Shown here in pieces: positions 27,456-35,656 of a stretch of DNA of 64,000 nt. Origin of the DNA: CAWGLW01 sp963823525 (lineage in GTDB: Bacteria; Pseudomonadota; Gammaproteobacteria; Steroidobacterales; Steroidobacteraceae); assembly GCA_963823525.1 (NCBI GenBank), contig CAWGLW010000005.1:434001-498000 (forward strand), written 5' to 3'. How positions within the stretch are numbered: the stretch's first letter is position 1; the number at the start of each line of letters is the position of its first letter. Position numbers and translations under genes: made by a program. The notes below the pieces were generated by a model. That model saw nothing but the letters and a program-made list of their open reading frames with translations, was not told where the DNA came from and ran no database searches.

Positions 27456-29507
27456 TCACAGGGGTTTGTGCAGGAATTGTTCCCAACCGAGGTCTGGCCG
27501 GAATCGAGACCCGTATCGTGACTCCAGTTGCTGCAGGCGCTCGTGGACCGCCGCCGCGCCTCGTTCACGCGCATAACGCAATGGCCCGCCACGGAACGGA
27601 GCAAACCCGGTGCCGAAAATCGTACCCGCATCGATCATGTCCTCATCGCCTGCAACCCCTTCACGCAGGATGGCGACGGCCTCGTTGACCATCGCCAGTA
27701 TCAGCCGGTCCTCGAGATCGTCCGGCGCCCTTTCACTGGCGGCCAGCGGCGGCTTCTGTGCCTTGCCGTCGGTCCATTGATACAGACCGGAGCCGGTTTT
27801 TCGGCCGAGTTTCTTATCCGCAACCTGCATCGCCAGGGCCTCGGGAGCTGGCCGGTCATAGTGACGAGCAAGAATCCGGCCCACGTGCAGGCAGACGTCC
27901 AGCCCAACCGTATCGGCCAGTTCGATCGGGCCCATCGGCATGCCGAATCGCGTCGCGACCTCGTCAATCAGCGGAAACGGCAGTCCGTCCTCGGCGGCCA
28001 GCATCGCCTCGGTCAGGTAGGGCATCAGGACGCGATTGACGAGAAAGCCAGGATGGCTTCTACATGGCAGCGGCAGCTTGTCGATACCACGGGCAAAAGC
28101 GATCGCGCCGGCTCGCACTGCGGGATCGGTCCGCCTTGACTCGACGACCTCCAGCAGGGGCATCTGTGCGACCGGGTTGAAAAAATGCAGTCCGACCAGT
28201 CGACCCGGGTCGGCCAGATCGCTCTCCAGTTCCTCGAGCGGGATACTCGATGTATTGGTCGCCAGTATCGAGCCGGGCTTCAGGCGCGGTTCGATCCGGC
28301 GGTACAGCGCCTGCTTGGCCGCCGCATCCTCAAATATTGCCTCGATGACGACGTCGGCTTCCTCGAGTCGTCGGCCGGAGGGGTCCGCCTGAAGCCGCTT
28401 GCTGGCCGCGAGTGCCGCACCGGGCACGCGTTCTCGCTTCTTGAAGAATCGGCCGGCGCGCTCGATTGCCGCGCTGACCATCGCCTCATTCTGGTCTTCG
28501 AGGCTCACGTTGAAGCCCCGCAGTGCGCACCACGCGGCGATATCACCGCCCATGACGCCCGCACCGATAACGTGTACGCGTGTGCTCGACGCCTCGGCCG
28601 CCGAACTCAGGCCCTTAAGGCGCTCCTGGAGGAAGAAGACCCGCACGAGATTGCGCGACGTGGGTGTACACACGAGGTGAGCCACCGACTGCGCTTCGGC
28701 TTCGTAGGCCGTGGAGGGGTTCGCTCCGCAACGCCGCCAGAGCTCGATGATCGCATAGGGGGCCGGGTAATGATCGCGCCGCGCCCGTTTGCTCACCTGA
28801 GATTCGATTTTTCGCGCGACCGGTCCACGCAGCGGTGCCAGCGAAAGAAGGCGTTGCGCGAGCGATGCGCGGCCTAATGCGGGCTGCTTGCGAAGGATGT
28901 CCACGGCCTGCGAACGCAGTTCGGCTTCCGGAACGATCCGGTCAATGAGCCCGCTCTGCAGGGCCCTGGCCGGCCGGAGGTTCTTCCCGGTCAGCATCAT
29001 GTCCATTGCAGTCGTCACGCCCAGCAGTTGCACCGCGCGCACGGTGCCGCCGAAACCGGGGTGGATCCCGAGCATCACTTCGGGCAGGCCCAACGAGACT
29101 TTCGGGTCATCCACGCAGATGCGGTAATCGCAAGCCAACGCGAGCTCCAGTCCGCCACCAAGGCAATAGCCGTTGATTGCGGCCACGCTGGGGCAGGGCA
29201 GGCGCGCGAGCCGCGCGAGCACGCCGTGGGCGGCGCGAATAAAAGGAACGGCTTCCTCGACCGAGCGGACCTGGGCAAATTCCTTCACGTCGGCGCCGGC
29301 AATGAACCCGGACTTGCCCGAGACGATCACGAGCCCCTCGGGGGCCAGCTTTTCAAGCTCTGCGAGCCGCTCGTCTAACTCCTCCATCGCCTGACGGGAC
29401 AGTGCGTTCGCGCTTGCTCCGGGAATGTCGAAGCATAGCCAGGCGATTCGACCGGCATCCACTTCGAGAGACCACAGGTCTGTGCTGGCCTTGTCGATGC
29501 CGTTCAT
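27456..29507 (-). CDS. FadJ/FadB-like bifunctional enoyl-CoA hydratase / 3-hydroxyacyl-CoA dehydrogenase
   Basis: A 683-residue fusion. The N-terminal crotonase domain has SGFIAGADVKEF, INGYCLGGGLELALACDYR (in part) and GLPEVMLGIHPGFGG with both catalytic Glu positions. The NAD-binding domain starts GAGVMGGDIAAW at about residue 310, followed by LVGLHFFNP and two C-terminal HCDH domains. It catalyses hydration and oxidation in beta-oxidation. No thiolase lies next to it. The ATG at 29507 has a GGAGAGGA ribosome-binding site; a start at 29534 is possible but lacks one. It sits between the EEP gene and the cNMP/rhodanese gene in a probable operon. Confidence 0.9.
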   Translation of the reverse strand: MNGIDKASTDLWSLEVDAGRIAWLCFDIPGASANALSRQAMEELDERLAELEKLAPEGLVIVSGKSGFIAGADVKEFAQVRSVEEAVPFIRAAHGVLARLARLPCPSVAAINGYCLGGGLELALACDYRICVDDPKVSLGLPEVMLGIHPGFGGTVRAVQLLGVTTAMDMMLTGKNLRPARALQSGLIDRIVPEAELRSQAVDILRKQPALGRASLAQRLLSLAPLRGPVARKIESQVSKRARRDHYPAPYAIIELWRRCGANPSTAYEAEAQSVAHLVCTPTSRNLVRVFFLQERLKGLSSAAEASSTRVHVIGAGVMGGDIAAWCALRGFNVSLEDQNEAMVSAAIERAGRFFKKRERVPGAALAASKRLQADPSGRRLEEADVVIEAIFEDAAAKQALYRRIEPRLKPGSILATNTSSIPLEELESDLADPGRLVGLHFFNPVAQMPLLEVVESRRTDPAVRAGAIAFARGIDKLPLPCRSHPGFLVNRVLMPYLTEAMLAAEDGLPFPLIDEVATRFGMPMGPIELADTVGLDVCLHVGRILARHYDRPAPEALAMQVADKKLGRKTGSGLYQWTDGKAQKPPLAASERAPDDLEDRLILAMVNEAVAILREGVAGDEDMIDAGTIFGTGFAPFRGGPLRYARERGAAAVHERLQQLESRYGSRFRPDLGWEQFLHKPL

Positions 29508-29530
29508 ATCCTCTCCGTCGAAGCCAGCCG

Positions 29531-30289
29531 TCAAGCGGCGGACAGCCGCGGCCTGCCCGTCACGTGAAAATCACAGATCAGCGGTCGATGGTCGGAAAAT
29601 GTCACCGCCGGGACATCAAAAGACTCGACCTCGACGCCCTGCGAGTGAAGGATAAAGTCGAGTTCCATGCGTGGGCGCCGGGCCGGGTACGAGGGCAGCC
29701 GCTCGAGATTAGCGCTCCGCAGCCCCGCCGCTTCCATGAACAGGGCCATCTCGTGCTCGCCCCAGAACGTATTGAAATCCCCCGCGACGATGACGGGCTT
29801 GTGCGAGCGCTTGACCAGCTGGAATACATGTCGAAGCTGAGCCTGTCGATGGCGGAACTTCAGCGACAGGTGCACGAGGAAGACACAGATGTCATCGAGT
29901 TCGAGTTCGATGATCAGGCGCTTGATGCCCGTGTCGAAATAATGAAAGCGTTCGCCCTCGACGCGCGGTGAGGCGAGAAACGCATTGGCCTGCTTGTTGA
30001 CGATCGGTACCAGGGTATTAATTGAACTGGTTCCATACTTGCACTGGTAAGTGGAGTAGTGGCCGAGGGATTCTGCAATGACTTCGGCCTGGTTTACGTG
30101 GCCGGTACGGATCGAACCGGTATCAACCTCGATGAGCCCCACGATATCCGGGTCGGCGGTCTTGATGAAATGGGTGATTCGATCGAGAACGCGCGGGTTA
30201 CTGCGCAAATAGCCCGCACCCGGCACGGGCAGGTGAAAGGCAGCCCCGGTTCCGGTGGCGTAACGAATGTTGTAGAGCAGAAAGCGCAT
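29531..30289 (-). CDS. Endonuclease/exonuclease/phosphatase (EEP) family hydrolase
   Basis: A 252-residue EEP-fold metal-dependent phosphodiesterase. LLYNIRYATG opens the domain; the metal Glu is in DIVGLIEVD; VHLSLKFRHRQAQ, AGDFNTFWG and FSDHRPLICDF supply the His, Asp/Asn and terminal Asp-His catalytic residues. No signal peptide or membrane segment. The target (DNA, lipid or sugar phosphate) is not evident. It is the first gene of the three-gene minus-strand group and is divergent from the TIR-like gene. Confidence 0.82.
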   Translation of the reverse strand: MRFLLYNIRYATGTGAAFHLPVPGAGYLRSNPRVLDRITHFIKTADPDIVGLIEVDTGSIRTGHVNQAEVIAESLGHYSTYQCKYGTSSINTLVPIVNKQANAFLASPRVEGERFHYFDTGIKRLIIELELDDICVFLVHLSLKFRHRQAQLRHVFQLVKRSHKPVIVAGDFNTFWGEHEMALFMEAAGLRSANLERLPSYPARRPRMELDFILHSQGVEVESFDVPAVTFSDHRPLICDFHVTGRPRLSAA

Positions 30290-30385
30290 CCGGTCGCGAT
30301 TCTATAGGCCGGCCGAGCAATCCGGAAACGCGCCTAGTAAGCTACACTCAGGTCCGTCGATGTGCCCAGCCCTGCAGGAGGACTC

Positions 30386-30847
30386 GTGAGCAGCGTAAAT
30401 GCGACCAACCCGATCAGGATATTCGTCTGCCACGCCTGGAACGAAGACGACGACTACCTGCGTATCTTCGAGTATCTGGAGAGCGCAGACAAGTTCTTCT
30501 ATCGCAATACCAGTGCCCCGGAGAAGCGGCCGTCAGGCGACCGCGAAGCGCTTCGCGAGGCCTTGAGGCGACAGATCGATGAGGCCGAGGCCATTCTCAT
30601 GCCGGCCACGTTTTATCGCCAGGACATGGGTGCAGCCGAGTTTCAGATGCATTGCGCCAAGGCGTTTGACAAGCCCTTGATCGTGCTCGAGCCGTTTGGT
30701 GCCGACGACACCATTGCGCCGGCTGTTCAGGAACTGGCGGACGAGGTCGTGCCCTGGGACCAGAGGCAGCTGGTCGATGCGATCAAGCGCCAGGCGCGCC
30801 ACGAAGAGACGACCCGCTTCGACACTATCGAGTTCAAACTCGACTGA
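30386..30847 (+). CDS. TIR-like (MTH538 / ThsB-like) domain protein
   Basis: A 153-residue single-domain protein. IRIFVCHAWNEDDDYLRI matches the N-terminal strand of the TIR-like family found in MTH538 and Thoeris ThsB; REALRRQIDEAEAILMPA follows, then Glu85 in GAAEFQMHCAKAFDKPLIV at the place of the TIR catalytic glutamate, and EPFGADD. The GTG at 30386 is chosen for its AGGAGG ribosome-binding site; a GTG at 30362 lies further up. In Thoeris such proteins make a nucleotide signal from NAD. No ThsA-like effector is adjacent. An alternative is a non-defence nucleotide-binding role. Confidence 0.75.
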   Translation: MSSVNATNPIRIFVCHAWNEDDDYLRIFEYLESADKFFYRNTSAPEKRPSGDREALREALRRQIDEAEAILMPATFYRQDMGAAEFQMHCAKAFDKPLIVLEPFGADDTIAPAVQELADEVVPWDQRQLVDAIKRQARHEETTRFDTIEFKLD

Positions 30848-30859
30848 CCGGGCGGCGCC

Positions 30860-31213
30860 TCACTCCTCGCCGACGGCGACGCGGAACGGGAACGACGCAA
30901 ACGCGGGCGCGCTGCGCTGGGGACCTTCCGGAAGGTCTTCAAAAATTCGTGCGATACGGGCTGCGTACGTACCGGCCTGCTGTTCGCTCATTTTGCGCAC
31001 CGAGGCTTCGATCACACCCAGCCCCCCGCAGGGTCGTGCCGCGTGCAGCGCATTCTTGAGTTGCCCGAACTCATCGCGAAACCGGGCGGGTAATTCATCG
31101 AGGGAGATGTCGTCCAGGTGCACGCGCCAGGCCGCGGCCAATCGTTCCTTTGCGAGCCCCGGACCGACGAGAATTCGGAGAGCCTCGCTGAAACAATCTC
31201 GCACTGAACTCAT
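30860..31213 (-). CDS. Small protein of unknown function, convergent with the TIR-like gene
   Basis: A 117-residue soluble, mostly helical protein (MSSVRDCFSEALRILVG start; ALHAARPCGGLGVIEASVRKM in the middle, here quoted in parts). The start has a good AAGGGGA ribosome-binding site. It ends 12 bases from the stop of the TIR-like gene, tail to tail, and its upstream region is the AT-rich palindromic tract. No domain recognised. It may be an unrelated neighbour; composition matches the rest of the window. Confidence 0.7.
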   Translation of the reverse strand: MSSVRDCFSEALRILVGPGLAKERLAAAWRVHLDDISLDELPARFRDEFGQLKNALHAARPCGGLGVIEASVRKMSEQQAGTYAARIARIFEDLPEGPQRSAPAFASFPFRVAVGEE

Positions 31214-31547
31214 TGGTCGTCCCCTTGGTGTTTAGAAGTCTTATTTTTCGATTGCAATCAGGCACTAAAGATTGATTCTTAAAGTAACTTCTTAATTCAT
31301 TTTTTCGAAAATTCTCTAAGAATCAGTGGGCTATGTACGGAATATACGCCGCTTTGGAGGAATTTCAACGAGTGCGTTCACTTAGATCCGGAATCTTCAA
31401 CTGAGCCCAACCCAATGATCCAGCCGTCCTTCGAGGCTCCATCATGCCCGGCACGGATCCGGGTCGCAGGCATCGGAAAGACCGTATGGCCACCCGTTTG
31501 GGCGCGGTCCACGTTTGGCCATTGCGCTGGAGACGCGGAGAGACCGT
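31214..31547. other. 334-base intergenic region with AT-rich palindromic tract
   Basis: The part from about 31225 to 31340 is far richer in A and T than the rest of the window. It holds the perfect palindromes GATTGCAATC (31250-31259) and TTTTCGAAAA (31302-31311) and the 12-base inverted repeat listed separately. It lies upstream of both the small unknown gene (minus) and the enoyl-CoA hydratase-like gene (plus), so it probably carries both promoters and operator sites. No gene seen in it. Confidence 0.6.
31273..31325. repeat. Inverted repeat, possible operator
   Basis: TGATTCTTAAAG (31273-31284) and CTCTAAGAATCA (31314-31325) are inverted copies with 11 of 12 positions matching, separated by 29 bases of A/T-rich sequence. 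Such arms could bind a dimeric regulator or two dimers. No T-run follows, so it is not a typical intrinsic terminator. Confidence 0.5.
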
Positions 31548-32318
31548 ATGTTCTCGACACTGCTTACGCAGGCTGTGGGTGGTATTGGCAGGATGACTCT
31601 GAATCGTCCCGAGAAACTCAATGCGCTTTCCACCGAGGTGCTGGAGGAGTTGATTCACGCGGCGCAGGACTTCGATCGGCAGGCCGGGATCAAGGTGGTG
31701 ATCATAAGCGGAGCAGGGCGCGGGTTCTGTGCCGGTGCGGACCTTGCCAGTTTCGCTTCGCTGGAGCGGGGCGAGCTTCGTGAGGCGGCCGATGCCGGAA
31801 GACGCATGGCGGATGCCATCGAAAACATGCGTGCAATTACCATCGCCGCGATACATGGCGTTTGTGTCGGTGGCGGACTCGTGCTGGCCGCCGCGTGCGA
31901 TCTGCGCATTGCCACGTCAGACACCCGTTTCTCGATTCCCGAAGTGGATCTCGGCATACCGCTGGCCTGGGGAGGAATCCCCCGCCTCGTGCGGGAAATC
32001 GGCCCCGCCCTGACCAAAGAACTCGTGCTGACCTGCCGTTCGTTCGACGCGCTCGAGGCCCGACAAGCCGGATTCATCAATCGCGTCGTAGCGATCGGTG
32101 ACCTGCAGACAAGCGCCACGGAACTGGCAGAGTCTCTGTCCTCGAAAGCAGCACTGACGTTGTATGCGACCAAACGGCATGTCAACGCGATAACCGCGCA
32201 GATGGTGGGCACGATGCACGGCTGGTCCGACGCCGACGGATTGTGTACCGCCGTGAGCGACCCTGAGTGCGCAGCGGCACGCAGCGCCTATCTCGTTGCA
32301 AAGGGCAGGACTGCCTGA
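31548..32318 (+). CDS. Enoyl-CoA hydratase/isomerase family protein
   Basis: A 256-residue crotonase-fold protein. The oxyanion-hole segments GAGRGFCAGADL and HGVCVGGGLVLAAACD are present, and PEVDLGIPLAWGG keeps one catalytic Glu. The other Glu of true hydratases (E in GGGxELA) is Val here, so hydratase activity is doubtful; isomerase, hydrolase or lyase activity is possible. The ATG at 31548 follows GGAGAGA. It is followed 83 bases later by an acyl-CoA synthetase, suggesting a shared acid-degradation pathway. Confidence 0.82.
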   Translation: MFSTLLTQAVGGIGRMTLNRPEKLNALSTEVLEELIHAAQDFDRQAGIKVVIISGAGRGFCAGADLASFASLERGELREAADAGRRMADAIENMRAITIAAIHGVCVGGGLVLAAACDLRIATSDTRFSIPEVDLGIPLAWGGIPRLVREIGPALTKELVLTCRSFDALEARQAGFINRVVAIGDLQTSATELAESLSSKAALTLYATKRHVNAITAQMVGTMHGWSDADGLCTAVSDPECAAARSAYLVAKGRTA

Positions 32319-32401
32319 CCTGATGGATTTGCGCGGGTTGTCCTCGACAGCCGTGTCGGGCGGCGATCCTGTTATTCGTGCCCTGTACCAGGGGAAAGGC
32401 T

Positions 32402-33958
32402 ATGAAGGGTGATTTCTCGAGCGTCATTGAGCGGCATGCCTTTGAATGTCCCGATCATGCCGCGCTCGTCTTTGCGAGTCAGCAGATCACATACGCCCGG
32501 CTGAACGAGCAGGTTAACCGAGTTGCAAACGCCCTGTTGAATCTCGGACTGCGCGCCGGTGATCGAATCGCCAGCCTGCTGCCGCAATGCCCGCCTTTTG
32601 CAGTGCTGTACCTCGCGGCCGGTCGAATCGGGCTGGTACTCGTGCCCCTGGATCCGCGTTTCAAAGTCATCGAAATGAAGACGCTGTGCGAACGCAGCCG
32701 TCCCAGGGTCCTGGTGGCGCTCGGCTCGCCGGAACCGATGCAACAGGCGGTGAATGCGCTAATGGCCAGCTACCCGTTTGAACATGTTTTCACATGGCCC
32801 GAAACGCCGGGCAATCGCGGCTCCCGGCCGTTTGATGAACTGCTCGATGGCGATCCGACCCGGGTGGCGGATCAGCTTCGCCCGCATGGCGATGATCCCT
32901 GGGTGATCATCTTCACCAGCGGAACGACTGGCCGGCCAAAGGGCGCAGTGCTCTCACATGCCAATTCGGCGGCGATCGCGCAGGCGACCGTGCGGCAGTG
33001 GAAGATCCAGGCGAACGACGTTTCGTTCTGCAACCTGCCGACCAGTCACGTGGCCGGAACGCACAACCAGCTCGCCGTGATGCTCTACGCCGGGGCCACC
33101 GGGATCATGGTGCCGAAGTTTGACCCGGTGCAGACCCTCGAACTCATCGCTGAACACAAAGTCACTTACTTCGGCGGCGTGCCAACCATGTTCCGCCTGA
33201 TGTTCAGGCGCTGTGACCCGCGCGATTACGATACGAGCTCAGTTCGAGCCGTGATTACCGCCGGCGAACCGGCGTCAGCGGAACTGGTTGCTGAAATTGC
33301 AGAAGCGTTTCCGCAGGCGACCGTCCTCGCGAGCTGGGGAATGAGCGAGACCTGTGGCTTCTTTACATTCACCGGGCTGAAGGACGGGCTGGAGATTGTG
33401 GAACAGACGGAGGGAAGGCCGGATCCGCAATTCAAAATGAAAGTCGTGGACTCCGGCGGCGCGGCGCTGCCGGCGGGGCAGGTCGGCGAGCTGTGGGTGC
33501 GAGGTGCCAGTGTCATGCGGTCCTATATGGACACGGACGACAATAAGGAAGCGCTCGTCGATGGGTGGTTACGAACCGGCGATCTCGGGTTTCTCGACGA
33601 CGCCGGTTACCTGCACTTTGCCGGGCGCGCCAAGGAGATGTACATCAGTGGCGGTTACAACGTTTATCCGCTGGAGATCGAGTCCTTTCTCAATGCCGCC
33701 CCTGGCGTCAACACCTCGGCCGTCATCGCAGTCCCGCATCCGGTGTGGGGAGAAGTGGGTATCGCTTTTGTCGTGCCGGAAGAAGGCGTCGAACTCGAGG
33801 TAGCGCAGCTCGCGCAATACTGTCGCGACGGGCTGGCCGACTACAAGCAGCCGGCGAAGATCGTCCTGCAACCGGACCTCCCGCGGTCGCTGGTCGGGAA
33901 AATAGCCAAGATGGAGGTTCGGGCCCGCCTGGATCAATACCTTGACGCAGACTCGTGA
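32402..33958 (+). CDS. AMP-dependent acyl-CoA synthetase/ligase
   Basis: A 518-residue ANL-family enzyme. The P-loop IIFTSGTTGRPKGAVLSH, the A5 region SWGMSETCG, A7 LRTGDLGFLDDAGYLHF, hinge GRAKEMYISGGYNVYPLE and the C-terminal catalytic Lys in RSLVGKIAKMEVR are all intact. It activates a carboxylic acid as acyl-AMP and transfers it to CoA. Chain type cannot be read; the neighbouring crotonase and oxidative genes suggest a cyclic or branched acid. The ATG at 32402 follows AGGGGAAAGG. Confidence 0.9.
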   Translation: MKGDFSSVIERHAFECPDHAALVFASQQITYARLNEQVNRVANALLNLGLRAGDRIASLLPQCPPFAVLYLAAGRIGLVLVPLDPRFKVIEMKTLCERSRPRVLVALGSPEPMQQAVNALMASYPFEHVFTWPETPGNRGSRPFDELLDGDPTRVADQLRPHGDDPWVIIFTSGTTGRPKGAVLSHANSAAIAQATVRQWKIQANDVSFCNLPTSHVAGTHNQLAVMLYAGATGIMVPKFDPVQTLELIAEHKVTYFGGVPTMFRLMFRRCDPRDYDTSSVRAVITAGEPASAELVAEIAEAFPQATVLASWGMSETCGFFTFTGLKDGLEIVEQTEGRPDPQFKMKVVDSGGAALPAGQVGELWVRGASVMRSYMDTDDNKEALVDGWLRTGDLGFLDDAGYLHFAGRAKEMYISGGYNVYPLEIESFLNAAPGVNTSAVIAVPHPVWGEVGIAFVVPEEGVELEVAQLAQYCRDGLADYKQPAKIVLQPDLPRSLVGKIAKMEVRARLDQYLDADS

Positions 33959-34032
33959 GCGTGTCGCTTAGGCATCACAGGCATGCGCCAGGGCCTGGAA
34001 CGGCCGGGCCAGGGCTCGAGCGGGCAAGCCGC

Positions 34033-34038
34033 TACAAT
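34033..34038 (+). promoter_or_regulatory. Possible -10 element upstream of the GNAT gene
   Basis: TACAAT lies 36 bases before the GNAT start, in the 115-base gap after the acyl-CoA synthetase gene. No convincing -35 is seen at 16-18 bases, so this is weakly supported. Confidence 0.3.
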
Positions 34039-34073
34039 GTGAAGACTTTATCGATGTCGGCGTCGGAGAGAAG

Positions 34074-34616
34074 ATGACGATTGCCCAGAGCGGCCGCCTG
34101 CGACTGCGTGAACTGACTCATGGGGACGCCGATTTCATCCTCGAATTGCTGAACACACCGGGCTTTATCCGGTACATCGGTGACCGTGGTGTCCGCAACC
34201 TGGACGACGCCGGCCGTTACATATCGGAAGGGCCTCGCGCCAGTTACGCGGCCAATGGTTTTGGCTTGTGGCTGGTCGAGTCCAGACACAGTGGTGAGCC
34301 GCTGGGGATTTCGGGCCTGCTGAAAAGGCCCGTGCTCGCGGATGTCGATCTCGGGTTTGCATTTCTGCCAGCTGCCTGCGGCCGGAATTTCGCGTTTGAA
34401 TCAGCGGCAGTCGTACTCGAATTCGCACGCCAGGCGCTCGGACTGGCGCGAGTCGTGGCCATCACGAAGCCCGACAACCTTCGCTCGATACACCTGCTGG
34501 AGAAACTCGGGTTCGATTTCGAACGCATGATTCTCATGCCGGGGGACGACGCGGACGTACGGCTGTTTGGCTGTGACATGACTCAAATCAGCGGATCGGG
34601 CGACGGAACTTGTTAA
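34074..34616 (+). CDS. GNAT family N-acetyltransferase (RimJ/RimL-like)
   Basis: A 180-residue acetyltransferase. It starts with a strand-turn motif LRLRELTHGDADFILELL and LNTPGFIRYIGDRG, typical of the RimJ/RimL-type acetyltransferase_3 family; the acetyl-CoA region is around LGFAFLPAACGRNFAFESA, with ITKPDNLRSIHLLEKLGF near the C-terminus. Target may be a small molecule or protein N-terminus. It sits between catabolic genes and may be unrelated to them. Confidence 0.83.
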   Translation: MTIAQSGRLRLRELTHGDADFILELLNTPGFIRYIGDRGVRNLDDAGRYISEGPRASYAANGFGLWLVESRHSGEPLGISGLLKRPVLADVDLGFAFLPAACGRNFAFESAAVVLEFARQALGLARVVAITKPDNLRSIHLLEKLGFDFERMILMPGDDADVRLFGCDMTQISGSGDGTC

Positions 34617-34646
34617 AGTGAGTCTCGATTTTCACAGGTGGCTGGC

Positions 34647-35615
34647 ATGTTGACTACCAGGCATGAGTTCGTCACGACCAACGGCATCAAGGTGCACTAT
34701 GCGACCCGGGGAGAAGGTCCTCTCGTGGTGCTCTGTCATGGCTTTCCTGAGACATGGAATATCTGGCGACACCAGTTACCTGCGCTCGAGAAAGCGGGAT
34801 TCCGGGCCGTGGCCCCAGACCTGCGCGGCTGCGGGCAGTCCGACCAGCCCGAAGCCATCGTCGATTACAATATCTTCCAGCTCGTAGGCGATGTCGTCGG
34901 TCTGATACAGGCGCTTGGTGAGGAGCAGGCCGTGGTGGTTGGCCACGACTGGGGCGCGCCGATTGCATCGCATTGCGCCCTGCTGCGACCGGATATCTTC
35001 CCGGCCGTTGCCTTGCTGAGTGTTCCGTTTGTGCCGCGTGCAATGGCGCCGCCCACCGAGTTGTTCAAGCGGCTGGCCGGCGACAAGGAATTTTACCAGC
35101 TTTACTTCCAGGAGCCTGGAAAGGCTGAGGCGGAACTCGAAAGGGATGTTCGTGATGCGATGCTGCGCATGCTTTACTCGGCGTCCGGTGATGTGCCTGC
35201 CGAGGCACGCTGGCGTTTCCTGTTCGAAAAGACCGAATCGTTAATGGATACCGTTTCACTGCCCGATGAGCTTCCACCGTGGCTGACGCAGCTGGACCTC
35301 GATTTCGCGGCCGACGAGTACAGCCGGACCGGCTTTCGCGGTGGACTGAACTTGTATCGCAACCTCGACTATAACTGGGCCCAGACGGCGTTCCTGACCG
35401 GTGCGCGAATAAGGCAGCCCTCCTTGTTCATTGCCGGCGACCGGGACGGATCAGTCGCGTTCCGGCGCGAACATTTCGACAATCTCGAGGACAACATGCC
35501 GGCGTTGACACGGAAGGTGCTGCTGCCCGGTATCGGTCACTGGACGCCGGAGGAGAGCCCGCTTGAAGTGAACCGCCTGCTCGTGGAATTTCTGCGGAGC
35601 CTGCGGGATTTATGA
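34647..35615 (+). CDS. Alpha/beta hydrolase, epoxide-hydrolase-like
   Basis: A 322-residue alpha/beta hydrolase. HGFPETWNIWRHQL is the oxyanion-region motif of epoxide hydrolases and haloalkane dehalogenases, the nucleophile is Asp in VGHDWGAPIASH, the acid lies in IAGDRDGSV and the catalytic His in GIGHWTPEE. With an Asp nucleophile an epoxide is the likeliest substrate class. The ATG at 34647 is preferred; a GTG nine bases up is possible. It precedes a Baeyer-Villiger-type monooxygenase by 41 bases. Confidence 0.87.
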   Translation: MLTTRHEFVTTNGIKVHYATRGEGPLVVLCHGFPETWNIWRHQLPALEKAGFRAVAPDLRGCGQSDQPEAIVDYNIFQLVGDVVGLIQALGEEQAVVVGHDWGAPIASHCALLRPDIFPAVALLSVPFVPRAMAPPTELFKRLAGDKEFYQLYFQEPGKAEAELERDVRDAMLRMLYSASGDVPAEARWRFLFEKTESLMDTVSLPDELPPWLTQLDLDFAADEYSRTGFRGGLNLYRNLDYNWAQTAFLTGARIRQPSLFIAGDRDGSVAFRREHFDNLEDNMPALTRKVLLPGIGHWTPEESPLEVNRLLVEFLRSLRDL

Positions 35616-35656
35616 GTGTACCCTGCTGGATGGATTTTGATGCGTGGTAGCCGACC

